Positions 8,955-17,323 of a DNA stretch of 31,721 nt are shown here, one piece after another. Source of the stretch: Sedimentisphaerales bacterium. Lineage in GTDB: Bacteria > Planctomycetota > Phycisphaerae > Sedimentisphaerales > SM23-30. The stretch lies in contig DAOVXR010000001.1 of NCBI GenBank assembly GCA_030636065.1, forward strand, positions 1 through 31,721, in the 5' to 3' direction. The position numbers and the translations under genes are program-made. The notes under the pieces are model-generated. The model was not told the origin of the DNA and did no database searches. It was given only the letters and a program-made list of their open reading frames with translations. Position 1 is the first letter of the stretch; the number at the start of each line of letters is the position of its first letter.

Positions 8955-10244
8955 TTACTTTCTCTGTTTTTTTGGACAGTTTTTTTCAGTTTCAACACGC
9001 AATTTCCACACAAGAAAGAAAAATAAGCCCCACCAAATGCCTTGATTATGCCAAAGAAATATGTGAGACAAAGACACTATATTATATAGAAGAAAAACAG
9101 TAATAGCCAAAGTGATAATCGTCAATTCTGACACACTGTACTTTATTACAAATTTCAAATCTCGCATCATGCGATAACAAATCAGCCCGGTGAGAATTAG
9201 CCCTTGGAATCCAAATTGTATAATTACAGAAAATATCCCTTGGTCAGCAGGATTAAAGCTATACTCATTCATTCCAATCCCAACTTCTGTGTTTGCCATT
9301 CGTTCACGTGAAACCATACCTAGTCCGACATAGCCCGTTCTTTGAAATTCTTTCCAATAATATTTAATTCCATCGATACGGATACCTACATTACCATCAT
9401 CATTAGATGTCTCAGAAACAACAGAACTAACACTGTCATAAACCATGCTAAGTGGAGATTTGGTATTCGATAATTCAAGCAGAACACAAAACAATAAAGC
9501 AGAAATTGTAATCAACAATATTGGACGTCTCAGCGGTACATAAAAAAAACATATCAGTATACAGGACAATAACACAGCAAAGATTGCGCTACGGCTCATA
9601 AACACAAAAAAGATATAATAAAACTGAATCACAATACCCAACAAATATAAAAGCCTGCGCTTCCCCAACGAAAATGCAACAAGCAAGTAAAATGTCGCAT
9701 AAAAAACACATGGCAACATCACAGACAATACCGTCATCCGGACAAGTCCATATCTCGAAGTTATGTATGCACTGTCTGCCAATACTTGTTTGCCAATATC
9801 TGGAATAAATGAAAAACAAGACTGAAAAAAGGCTAACAAAACACCAAATACCACAATTATTAAGTTTATTTTTTTTGCAACTTCAATATTCATAGGATAA
9901 TAATAAAGGGGAACAAAAATCAATAATGCGTAAAACAACAGAGGGCGTCTTGCAACATCGCTTATGGCCTGGTGATACACTAACGTTCCTGTAAAAAATG
10001 TAGGTATCATTGCTACAACTAACAAGCCAAGTATACTTCGAAAATAAACATTCCGAAAAAGTGATTTGTCATTATAAAGAAGTATAAAATATAAAGCCCA
10101 CAGAACTATCAGTATAACCGACACGATCTTCAATATTGAATATTTTTCGCTGAATTCAAACATGCGAATCTGCAATCCCTCGCTCCAAAAAAACAATAGA
10201 AGAGCGATGAAACCCAATAGGCAATTATTCCGATTGATATTCAT
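8955..10244 (-). CDS. Wzy-like O-antigen/capsule polymerase
   Basis: The 429-residue protein has about ten to twelve hydrophobic segments. A large polar loop at roughly 265-335 contains SPLSMVYDSVSSVVSETSNDDGN and the 'NPADQGIFSVIIQFGFQGL' segment, resembling the periplasmic loop and following helix of O-antigen ligase/polymerase family (Wzy_C-like) proteins. It would join flipped repeat units on the periplasmic face of the inner membrane. It is the best candidate for the block polymerase because it sits among the repeat-unit glycosyltransferases and the flippase. A second protein of the same broad family is encoded at 19945-22545. The sequence is very divergent, as usual for Wzy, so the call rests on topology, loop and context. 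Confidence 0.75.
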   Translation of the reverse strand: MNINRNNCLLGFIALLLFFWSEGLQIRMFEFSEKYSILKIVSVILIVLWALYFILLYNDKSLFRNVYFRSILGLLVVAMIPTFFTGTLVYHQAISDVARRPLLFYALLIFVPLYYYPMNIEVAKKINLIIVVFGVLLAFFQSCFSFIPDIGKQVLADSAYITSRYGLVRMTVLSVMLPCVFYATFYLLVAFSLGKRRLLYLLGIVIQFYYIFFVFMSRSAIFAVLLSCILICFFYVPLRRPILLITISALLFCVLLELSNTKSPLSMVYDSVSSVVSETSNDDGNVGIRIDGIKYYWKEFQRTGYVGLGMVSRERMANTEVGIGMNEYSFNPADQGIFSVIIQFGFQGLILTGLICYRMMRDLKFVIKYSVSELTIITLAITVFLLYNIVSLSHIFLWHNQGIWWGLFFFLVWKLRVETEKNCPKKQRK

Positions 10245-10337
10245 AGTTTTAGTCGTCCAAAAAAAGCCTAAATAAGATTAAAATCACATAGTGAGTTGAA
10301 TCCGCCAAACAAAAATAACATGAAATAATTCGGGAAA

Positions 10338-11405
10338 TTATCTAATATGTAAAATATGCTCGGCCAGGTTACCAATAATAGGCTTTAAAACCTTAACATA
10401 AACTGGTGTAAACTTAATATAATCACCACCAAATCCGTGTTTGAACTTCCAGATACCATAATGAGAGTCACCTTTTACTGGTACCGGCCCGGGGCAAAAA
10501 CCCATATCATGAATTTTAAGTTTACGAGCTTTCAATGTTTTAATAATCTCCCAACGCAATATATGCCCAGGAGATGGACACGTTTTATCTTTAGAGACAT
10601 CAGGGTCCATGCCGCTATGAAGAGATGCAGCCTGTCCGAAATTACTTGCAAAAGTCACATTCCGAACCTTGTCTTCGTATTTAGCGAAAAACATCAGTCC
10701 TAATCCAGATTTCATCATTGGCATTACTTCTGCTTTTACACGTTTGTAACTCAATTGATCGTCAAGATTTTTCTGAGAAGCTCGCTTATTATACAATTGC
10801 CAAAAAGTTTCAAAAACTTTATTATTTGGGTTTTCATGAACTTCTATCTGCATCCCCATACGATAAGCTTTACGGATATTGTATCTTGTTTGAGCTTTCA
10901 TTTTTGCCATGAGAGAATCTTCATCTTGAGTAAGATCAATCCAATAAGTACTGCGTCCCGGGGTCAAAAACTTACATTTATTATCTTCGGTCAGTTCTTC
11001 CACCAATGATGCATAAGATGTTTTTTGGCCACTGATATTTTCTGGTAACCAAAAATTAAATCTAATAATTGCTGCGCTGTGCTGTTTTGCCCACTTTATA
11101 AAATGTTTAATAAGATAAGACAATAACTCATAATTTGGTTCTTCACTGAAAACCCAACCAGAAAGAACATCGGCAACAAGCCCTAATTTCATTGGAAAAT
11201 ATTTTAAGGAATAATGAACACCCGCAACTACCTTTTTATCCTTATAAAAAAGATAACTATGGATTTTCCTCCCCTCCAATATGTGAGCATATTCAATAGC
11301 CATACTCTGCCTGTAAGAGCCATTAATTGAAATCGATAATAAATCGTTCCATTTATCTTCATCATTTTCTGTCAGCTGTTCAACTCGCATGAACCGATCT
11401 CTCAT
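10338..11405 (-). CDS. FemAB-family (GNAT fold) transferase
   Basis: The 355-residue protein matches the FemAB/lipid II:glycine glycyltransferase pattern. It has tandem acetyltransferase-like domains, STYWIDLTQDEDSLMAKMKAQTRYNIRKA (about 155-185) and a late segment with HDMGFCPGPVPVKGDSHYGIWKFKHGFGG (about 305-330). Such enzymes transfer aminoacyl groups from tRNA to peptidoglycan precursors. Members in exopolysaccharide and PEP-CTERM loci are less well understood and may aminoacylate a saccharide. The start could be 11405 or the internal ATG at 11390; the latter has a GAGAGA-like ribosome-binding site 5-10 bases upstream and is attractive. It lies between the fusion gene and the polymerase with short gaps, suggesting one operon. 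Confidence 0.82.
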   Translation of the reverse strand: MRDRFMRVEQLTENDEDKWNDLLSISINGSYRQSMAIEYAHILEGRKIHSYLFYKDKKVVAGVHYSLKYFPMKLGLVADVLSGWVFSEEPNYELLSYLIKHFIKWAKQHSAAIIRFNFWLPENISGQKTSYASLVEELTEDNKCKFLTPGRSTYWIDLTQDEDSLMAKMKAQTRYNIRKAYRMGMQIEVHENPNNKVFETFWQLYNKRASQKNLDDQLSYKRVKAEVMPMMKSGLGLMFFAKYEDKVRNVTFASNFGQAASLHSGMDPDVSKDKTCPSPGHILRWEIIKTLKARKLKIHDMGFCPGPVPVKGDSHYGIWKFKHGFGGDYIKFTPVYVKVLKPIIGNLAEHILHIR

Positions 11406-11433
11406 GTAAATTCCACGGTATTAATTGTGTAGT

Positions 11434-13167
11434 TTAACAATCAAATGAATTTGTTGCTGAGATCGTACCCTCGCACAATCTAGCAATTTCACCAAAAGTA
11501 CTAATTTTTACATCATCTCTACTATTTAAAAAATCAATGAATTCTGCAAAAGTATTCATTCGGCCTTCGGCCTCATACTCAACCCATGGATGAAAACCAA
11601 TAGAAGCATATTCACAATGATTTATGGCATCAAAAACAATATTTTTCCAATTCTTAAGCATCTCAGCAGGTAAAATATTTCTTTTTTTATAATCCCAATC
11701 ATCAATAGAAACGGGCAAACGCCATAATCTCTTTGTTGAATTTGAACGAATTACATAAGGATATGAAGCTGCGTCATTTTCGGCATTCCAAAGAATATCT
11801 GCTAAAAGTAGACCATCTAATGTTTTAAAACGCCAGCGAGATTTAGGACTACGAAACCCTGAAATATTAACTCCAAAATTTGCAGCTAATTTTCTGAACT
11901 CCAAAATATTCTGACAGACCTGTTTTGGACCAGAAATAAGCGGTGTGTGTAAAACCGTATGACTTGCAACTTCATGGCCATCGGCATTTATCCTACGAAT
12001 AATCTTGATTTCCTCTTCCAAAAGTTTGCCTACAATATTAAATGTTGTTTTAATATTATTCCTTTTAAGAATATCTAAAATTTGGATGACTCCCTTTCGA
12101 GAGTTCTCAGTTTGATCACCATGCGCCCATCGACCTTCATAATCAAAAAATAATACAATATGAGTTTGAGAACTATCAACCATGGGTTTTGGAGATGATC
12201 TATAAGCTATCCTTGATCTCATATTAAGAATTCGCCGAATGAAAGCGTCAACGATTCTATTTCTAATTGATTTAAGAAACTTAAAGATGTGGTGACAGCA
12301 TATTTTTATGTGCCACAATGGAGAAATACTTGTTAATATCAATAACACATTAAAAAATACAAAAAGAATGTTTCTTAAAAAGTACTTCCGTGGACAACAT
12401 AACAAACGAAATCTAATTTTATTCCCAACATTAGCAACAGATTTTCTTGAAAATAGTAAATCCTTAGCCTTAGTTATTGAAATTTTCATAAGAGGAGTAA
12501 ACTTAAGACCACTTATATTTGTATCACTTAACAGTACCGCATTGCAATGTACACACAAATTAAAGCCCGCATTCTGAGCCCGAATTGAAAATTCATAATC
12601 GGCACCATAATGGGGTAGATGTTTGGCGTTGTATAGATTGTTTGCCCGAAAAACACATACAGGAATCAGAGTACCTCTTCCTGAGAGCCTATTAATATTA
12701 TCATTGAAATATTTACCATGTCTATAATCCGACATTATCTCCTTGCCTGTTCGCCAATCAAAATAAATTCCAGCATCAATAACTCGATTAGTATCTGTGC
12801 AATCTAAACTAACTGAGCCTATCAGCCAGCCGGGGCGTAATTTTACAGCATCAACAAGACTCGCAAGGTAGTCTTCATTGAAGGTGACATCATTGTTCAG
12901 CGTCAGAACATAATCATCATCCGCAGTCTTAGGTAAGATATCCTGCAACGCCATATTGATAGCACCTGTCCACCATAGATCGCCATCACCATGTAGAATT
13001 GTAACTTCAGGAAATTGTTCGCAAATCGCACCATAAGTCCCATCTGTCGAGCCATCATCAGTCACTGTTACAGTAAAATCACGAAAAGTCTGTTTTGACA
13101 GCAATTCCAAGCACTTTAACGTAGTGTCGCGATTATTATGAACTGGTATGAGAATATGAATCTTCAT
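11434..13167 (-). CDS. GT2 glycosyltransferase fused to NodB-type polysaccharide deacetylase
   Basis: This single 577-residue reading frame joins two enzymes. Residues 1-~235 are a GT2 domain: LIPVHN (6-11), DDGSTDGT (37-44), GDGDLWWTGAIN (60-71), and NND at 91-93 as the metal-binding equivalent. A hydrophobic segment at about 262-285 probably anchors it to the inner membrane. Residues ~335-565 are a polysaccharide deacetylase domain with FFDYE (D342), H403-xxx-H407 (SHTVLH), GFRSP (R439) and GFHPW (H526), so all the expected catalytic and metal positions are present. A protein that adds a sugar and deacetylates it, or one whose deacetylase lies across the membrane, are both possible. The gene is AT-rich, has no clear ribosome-binding site, and is followed by the FemAB gene after 28 bases. 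Confidence 0.88.
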   Translation of the reverse strand: MKIHILIPVHNNRDTTLKCLELLSKQTFRDFTVTVTDDGSTDGTYGAICEQFPEVTILHGDGDLWWTGAINMALQDILPKTADDDYVLTLNNDVTFNEDYLASLVDAVKLRPGWLIGSVSLDCTDTNRVIDAGIYFDWRTGKEIMSDYRHGKYFNDNINRLSGRGTLIPVCVFRANNLYNAKHLPHYGADYEFSIRAQNAGFNLCVHCNAVLLSDTNISGLKFTPLMKISITKAKDLLFSRKSVANVGNKIRFRLLCCPRKYFLRNILFVFFNVLLILTSISPLWHIKICCHHIFKFLKSIRNRIVDAFIRRILNMRSRIAYRSSPKPMVDSSQTHIVLFFDYEGRWAHGDQTENSRKGVIQILDILKRNNIKTTFNIVGKLLEEEIKIIRRINADGHEVASHTVLHTPLISGPKQVCQNILEFRKLAANFGVNISGFRSPKSRWRFKTLDGLLLADILWNAENDAASYPYVIRSNSTKRLWRLPVSIDDWDYKKRNILPAEMLKNWKNIVFDAINHCEYASIGFHPWVEYEAEGRMNTFAEFIDFLNSRDDVKISTFGEIARLCEGTISATNSFDC

Positions 13168-13208
13168 GATTGTGTAGCTTGCTTGGGACGGTAGTTAAAA
13201 TATCATGT

Positions 13209-13922
13209 TTATGTTTGGCTATCGGGTTTGATAAAAACGGAATTTTCCTGAAGTACACGGCAGTTTTCATCGCTGAGCACTTGATGATTGTTGCTATAAT
13301 AAATAAAATCAAGTTCTTTAAGTTGTTCATAAATATCATCAAAAAGGGGTTGGCCTTCGTAAAGCTCCTCAAAGGTGGTCTCGACAATCAAAACCTTTGC
13401 CTTACGAATTGTTTCCGCGCCACCAGCGATAACCTTATCCTCGAATCCCTGTACATCAATTTTAATCATAAGCGGTGGCTTTAAATCAAGGCTTTCTGCT
13501 ATACTGTCGAGGCGCTCTATAGAAACCGTTTCACTCTTTGTGCCAATTGCGCAAGTAAAATGCTTACGGTGCAAATCACCCAGTTTGAGAAACGAGGATG
13601 CAGGGCTGTGTTCATTATGATTTATTTGCATTTCGCTTAGCTCATTTCCCAATGCACAATTGAACGCCTTAAAACATGTATCACCATTCATGGTTTTATT
13701 TAGCTGATTAAAACAACTTTTGAGCGGTTCGAAAGAATATATTTGAGCGCTTGGTAGAATTGTGCGAGCTTCCGATGCGTATTGTCCGATGTTGGCTCCA
13801 ATATCGATAAGCGTGTTGACGTTAAGTTCCTGCAACCATGTGTAGTTTGGTTTTTGTCGTCGGACAATATCATATCCCAATGCTCTGAATGGTAAGCGTA
13901 GAAGAGTTTTTCCAAGATTCAT
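13209..13922 (-). CDS. FkbM-family SAM-dependent methyltransferase
   Basis: The 237-residue protein contains the SAM-binding motif TLIDIGANIGQYA (37-49), an acidic residue E65 in IYSFEPL ending the second strand, and LMIKIDVQGFEDKVIAGG (151-168), the hallmark of FkbM methyltransferases. These O-methylate sugars or polyketides, so in this locus a repeat-unit sugar is the likely substrate. An AAAGG ribosome-binding site precedes the ATG. It lies 22 bases after the acetyltransferase gene and 41 bases before the fusion gene. Length is normal. Confidence 0.88.
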   Translation of the reverse strand: MNLGKTLLRLPFRALGYDIVRRQKPNYTWLQELNVNTLIDIGANIGQYASEARTILPSAQIYSFEPLKSCFNQLNKTMNGDTCFKAFNCALGNELSEMQINHNEHSPASSFLKLGDLHRKHFTCAIGTKSETVSIERLDSIAESLDLKPPLMIKIDVQGFEDKVIAGGAETIRKAKVLIVETTFEELYEGQPLFDDIYEQLKELDFIYYSNNHQVLSDENCRVLQENSVFIKPDSQT

Positions 13923-13944
13923 AATTATAACCTTTCTAAAAAAT

Positions 13945-14442
13945 TTATTTAAATGAACTGTTTTCCGTCTTTAAAGGTAATATTCTTGCGGGTACACCGA
14001 CAGCTATACGGCCTGCTGGAATGTCTTTAATAACGACAGCATTCGTGCCAACAATCGCTTTTTCACCAACTGTAATTCCTCCCAATATCTTGCTTCCCGC
14101 TCCAAGAAAGACACCATCAGCAATGTAGGGCATATTTTTTTCGGAATAAATTCTTGTTGGGTAAGCCGTACCGATAGTTACTTGTTGAAGAATTGTTACG
14201 TCCGAGCCAATTCTCACCTTATCACCAATGACTATTCCAAAAGGATGTGGCATCTTGGGATTTTTGGCAATCTTAGCGGAAGGATAAATATCAACGCTGG
14301 TTATCCACCTAGAAAGGCGCCAGATAATTTTTGCAAGTGTCACGATATTTCGGTAATACAACCAGTGAGAAATGCGATAACTTTTAATCGCCCAAAAACC
14401 TTGGTTTGTGTACTCTAATAACATTCCACGTATAGTAATCAT
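13945..14442 (-). CDS. Hexapeptide-repeat acetyltransferase, serine O-acetyltransferase-like
   Basis: The 165-residue protein has a left-handed beta-helix built from hexapeptide repeats across about 51-155, including HPFGIVIGDKVRIGSDVTI (66-84), with a His at the catalytic position, and GVFLGAGSKILGG. It resembles the CysE-like acetyltransferases common in capsule and O-antigen loci, which O-acetylate sugars rather than serine. The CysE N-terminal helical domain is reduced to about 50 residues. It lies 34 bases after the flippase gene and has an AAAGGA-like ribosome-binding site. It is cytoplasmic, so it probably decorates the lipid-linked unit before flipping. Confidence 0.87.
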   Translation of the reverse strand: MITIRGMLLEYTNQGFWAIKSYRISHWLYYRNIVTLAKIIWRLSRWITSVDIYPSAKIAKNPKMPHPFGIVIGDKVRIGSDVTILQQVTIGTAYPTRIYSEKNMPYIADGVFLGAGSKILGGITVGEKAIVGTNAVVIKDIPAGRIAVGVPARILPLKTENSSFK

Positions 14443-14476
14443 TTAGAAAACAACGTTCCTTTCGTCCGGGCTTCAT

Positions 14477-15835
14477 CTAATTGGACACCAATATGTCATC
14501 AACGCAAGAATGTAATGATTTCGAGAAAAGGCGTAAGCTTCGCAAACTCTGAATAAACATATGTAGCGACCCTAACAATGTTCCCATCAGCATTGCCAAA
14601 GCAATGCGATAGGTTGACAAGGGAACATCAATATAGACAAGCACTGTAATAATAGCCACATTGACAACAGCTTGAATAACGCTGGTAAAAAGACACAATC
14701 TCACTTTGCCCATTCCAAGGACAACATAATAAGAAGGTGTGGCAAAAAGTGTGCTAAATGATGAAACAAGCAATACCCTAAGCACTCCAGGCATTGTCTC
14801 TGTGAACCCTTCGCCAAGCCAAGTTTTTAGCAGCGGTGTGGCAACAAGCATCAGAAAAATATAGCATGGAATCGCGCCGATCAGAATCAACCGCATGCAG
14901 CAATTGTTCAAATGCCGAATACGCTTATACGCCTCAATTGTCCGTTTACCACTTTCGCCACTGATTTCGGGTAGCAGGGCTCGAAAAAACATCTGAAACA
15001 GCGACCGTAGTTGCATGGCAACGCGATATCCGATTTCATATACGGGTATAGCATCAAGGCCAATGTAGCGTGAGATCATGATTTTGTTAAACGGGCTAAT
15101 AAACATGGTCAACAGAGACATGAAGGAAAGTCCTCCTCCAAAGCGAAGAATGCGTTTCACCCACTGCACATCCAACTGATTGAAACGAAAAAAGCTTATC
15201 TTGCAAATCTTTTTGATGAATAATAAACTGATTATGTGAATAACAAAATAGCCAAAAGCATTGGCAATCAGGAGACTTTTGAGGCCGCACCCAAAATTCA
15301 GTAGAACGAATGCCGAAATTGGAGTTAAGAGACGGCCAACGGATCGGGTATAGTTAGCCATATCCATTCGACCTAAGCCGGAAAGCATCGCGCAAAGTAC
15401 TTCAACTATAAAAATGTACAATGACAAAATGGCAATTAGCGGAAGATAACCAATCGCAAGGACAGCATGGTTCGATTCAATATTCAAGATTCCTACAATT
15501 GGATGACGAAATACAATAATGCCTATCATTATGATAATACCACTGGCAAAAAGCATAGCCAATGAAGTTGTTACACAACGTTTAGCCCCTTCCACGTTTT
15601 CACGGCCTACTTCTTCCGCCACAAATTTAGTGACTGCATCGGGAATCCCAAGCATTCCGAGCCCTGCAAAATTCAGAACAATCGCCAGTAGAAGCCACAA
15701 TCCATATGTTTCAGCACCCAGATAATGTAAATAAACAGGATAAGCCACAAGACTGGCAATGGTGTTAGCTATGGTAATAACTGCACCCGATGCCATATTG
15801 ATACGAAGCTGTGAAGAAAGTAATTTTTTGAGCAT
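14477..15835 (-). CDS. Wzx-type oligosaccharide flippase (MOP superfamily)
   Basis: The 452-residue protein has 12-14 hydrophobic segments with no large soluble domain. Its N-terminus (INMASGAVITIANTIASLVAYPVYLHYLG) is typical of polysaccharide transporters that pass undecaprenyl-linked repeat units across the inner membrane. The central ILRFGGGLSFMSLLTMFISPFNKIMISRY segment fits the start of the second six-helix bundle. It is the first gene of the AT-rich repeat-unit block. Its upstream region is a word-repeat array and no Shine-Dalgarno sequence is visible, so a start a few codons downstream is possible. Confidence 0.9.
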   Translation of the reverse strand: MLKKLLSSQLRINMASGAVITIANTIASLVAYPVYLHYLGAETYGLWLLLAIVLNFAGLGMLGIPDAVTKFVAEEVGRENVEGAKRCVTTSLAMLFASGIIIMIGIIVFRHPIVGILNIESNHAVLAIGYLPLIAILSLYIFIVEVLCAMLSGLGRMDMANYTRSVGRLLTPISAFVLLNFGCGLKSLLIANAFGYFVIHIISLLFIKKICKISFFRFNQLDVQWVKRILRFGGGLSFMSLLTMFISPFNKIMISRYIGLDAIPVYEIGYRVAMQLRSLFQMFFRALLPEISGESGKRTIEAYKRIRHLNNCCMRLILIGAIPCYIFLMLVATPLLKTWLGEGFTETMPGVLRVLLVSSFSTLFATPSYYVVLGMGKVRLCLFTSVIQAVVNVAIITVLVYIDVPLSTYRIALAMLMGTLLGSLHMFIQSLRSLRLFSKSLHSCVDDILVSN

Positions 15836-15952
15836 AATAAAAAGCTATCAGCCATTAGCCATTAGCTATAAGCGATTAGCAGAGTAAAGTTATCAGTTAT
15901 CAGTTATCAGAGGGTAAAAAGAAATCAGAAGTCAGAAGTCAGAGGTCAGATA
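15836..15952. repeat. Word-repeat array: TTAGC, GTTATCA and AGTCAGA units
   Basis: Upstream of the flippase are three successive word classes: AGCCATTAGCCATTAGCTATAAGCGATTAGC, then three exact copies of GTTATCA linked as GTTATCAGTTATCAG, then AAGTCAGAAGTCAGAGGTCAG. Each is a direct tandem of 7-10 base units with point differences. The stretch appears non-coding on both strands. The GTTATCA class recurs in front of the phosphoglycosyltransferase gene at 19730-19750. Confidence 0.85.
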
Positions 15953-16303
15953 GCCAACGAAGTTGGCGGTAAAGGTTAAAAGTAACAAGTCAAAAGTGTG
16001 TTCCACGTTTCACTAATCACTGATTAACTCGAAGCTATCCGCTATAAAACAAAGACAGGGATATACAGGATAGGCGGAATTATCCGGCCCATCCTGTAAT
16101 CCCGTCGAAAAAAGCTAACAGCTTAGCCAGCGTTGCTGGCGTAAAAAGTTAAAGGTAAAAAAGTTACAGGTTAAAGGGGAGGCCAGCGGGGCTGGCGGTA
16201 AAGGTAACAAGTGTAAAGGTAGCAGGTTAAAGGTTAAAGGTTACAGGTTACTTTCTACTTTCTAACCTTTCACCTTTCACTGATTTCCACCTTTCACTGA
16301 TTT
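15953..16303. repeat. Word-repeat array with GCCRRC-NNN-GYYGGC hairpins
   Basis: This gene-free stretch holds AAAGGTTAAAAGTAACAAG-type words and three 15-base palindromes at 15953-15967, 16126-16140 and 16182-16196. Each has 6-base arms around 3 variable bases (GAA, GTT, GGG) and is followed by (G)GTAAA. The last ~60 bases are TTTCACCTTTCACTGATTTCC words running up to the stop codon of the next gene. I see no coding, promoter or terminator signal that explains the pattern. Confidence 0.8.
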
Positions 16304-16978
16304 CTACGCCGTTATCGTTGCGCTGACGGTTTCGGACCATGGTCCTTTATCGCCGCTGCTCTTTACCCAGCGGAGCATATAGTGGGCGGTTTTGCCGCCG
16401 TCTTTGCCATCATATTCGGCGATATAGGGCGTTGCCGTATCGAGCGTTACAAAGCTCAGTTCATCGGCGCTAACCGGTGATGGCTCGCCGGGTGCGGTAA
16501 CTTTAACCCATATCTCACAGCCCATAACGCCTTTCGGTTTGGCGCGGCGGGTTGGGGTCGCCTCATCGGAGAAGCGAATCTCATGTCGCAGCCGCTGGCT
16601 GGTATCCACTACGCCGACCGGTCGGCTCGTAATATCACCGGCGACGGCAGTGCGGATTTTGTCACGGACGGTAATACCGAGTGCCGCCCGCTCGGTATCA
16701 TCGACATCGGACGAGGCCTGAAGCTGTTTTACCAGCGTTCTTATAAGCGATTCCAGCGCGTCGCGGCTGTCATCCTTGGCCTGCCGGGCCGATTGGGCCG
16801 TCTGCTGGGCGGTAACATTGTCCGTCATCTTTCCCTCGAAATCCGATAGGGCCGCCGAAATCGGGATCATATCGGGCGGAATCATACCCAACTCGGGTAG
16901 ATGGACGTTGGCATAGGTGACAAAGTTATTCACCCAAACCCCAAAAGCGGTGTCGGAACCTGGAATGTAATCTGCCAT
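16304..16978 (-). CDS. Hypothetical protein with fibronectin-like C-terminus
   Basis: I do not recognise a named function. The 224-residue protein has no signal peptide or membrane segment. The N-terminal half (about 1-125) is helical, with a QQTAQSARQAKDD coiled-coil-like stretch at about 58-70. The C-terminal half (about 145-224) is beta-rich, with GCEIWVKV, TPYIAEYDGKDGGKTAHYMLRWV and a terminal GPWSETVSATITA resembling a fibronectin type III end. From memory, orphan proteins with this tail occur in many environmental bacterial genomes with variable neighbours. An AAGGAAG ribosome-binding site supports the start. Word repeats flank it on both sides, and nothing ties it to polysaccharide synthesis, so it may be an inserted passenger. 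Confidence 0.8.
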   Translation of the reverse strand: MADYIPGSDTAFGVWVNNFVTYANVHLPELGMIPPDMIPISAALSDFEGKMTDNVTAQQTAQSARQAKDDSRDALESLIRTLVKQLQASSDVDDTERAALGITVRDKIRTAVAGDITSRPVGVVDTSQRLRHEIRFSDEATPTRRAKPKGVMGCEIWVKVTAPGEPSPVSADELSFVTLDTATPYIAEYDGKDGGKTAHYMLRWVKSSGDKGPWSETVSATITA

Positions 16979-17323
16979 AATTGTACTTCCTTTCGTAAAT
17001 AGCCAGCTACGCTGGCGTTAAAAGTGGGCCGACGGTGTCGGCATTAAAAGTAACAAGTAAAAGGGGAGGCCAGCGGGGCTGGCGGTAAAAGTTAAAGATT
17101 GCCAGCGGGGCTGGTGGTAAAAGGTAACAAGTGTAAAGGTAACAGATTGCCAGCGGTGCTGGCGGTAAAGGTAACAAGTGTAAAGGTTACAGGTGTAAAA
17201 GTAGCAAGTGTAAAGGTAGCAGGTTACAGGTTAAAGGTTACTTTCTACTTTCTAACCTTTCACTGATTTTCCCCTTTCCCCTTTTACTTTTTACCGATTT
17301 TCCACCTTCCCCTTTTTACCCAT
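16979..17323. repeat. Word-repeat array with dense GCCAGC hairpins
   Basis: There is no gene here. Palindromes of the GCCAGC-NNN-GCTGGC family lie at 17002-17016, 17028-17042 (GCCGAC...GTCGGC), 17069-17083, 17101-17115 (last base mismatched) and 17149-17163. Most are followed by GGTAAA and AAGGTAACAAGTGTAAAGGT words. The stretch ends in TTTCTACTTTCTAACC and TTTCCCCTTTTAC words that abut the four-helix-bundle gene. The hairpin spacing of about 25-50 bases is too irregular for a CRISPR array. Confidence 0.8.

Noticed and set aside
13945..14442. Housekeeping serine acetyltransferase CysE
   Set aside because: The N-terminal helical domain is mostly missing and the context is a capsule operon; a sugar O-acetyltransferase fits better.
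15953..17323. CRISPR-like array because of repeated GCCAGC hairpins
   Set aside because: Units are only 15 bases, spacing is irregular, the text between them is itself repetitive, and no cas gene is present.
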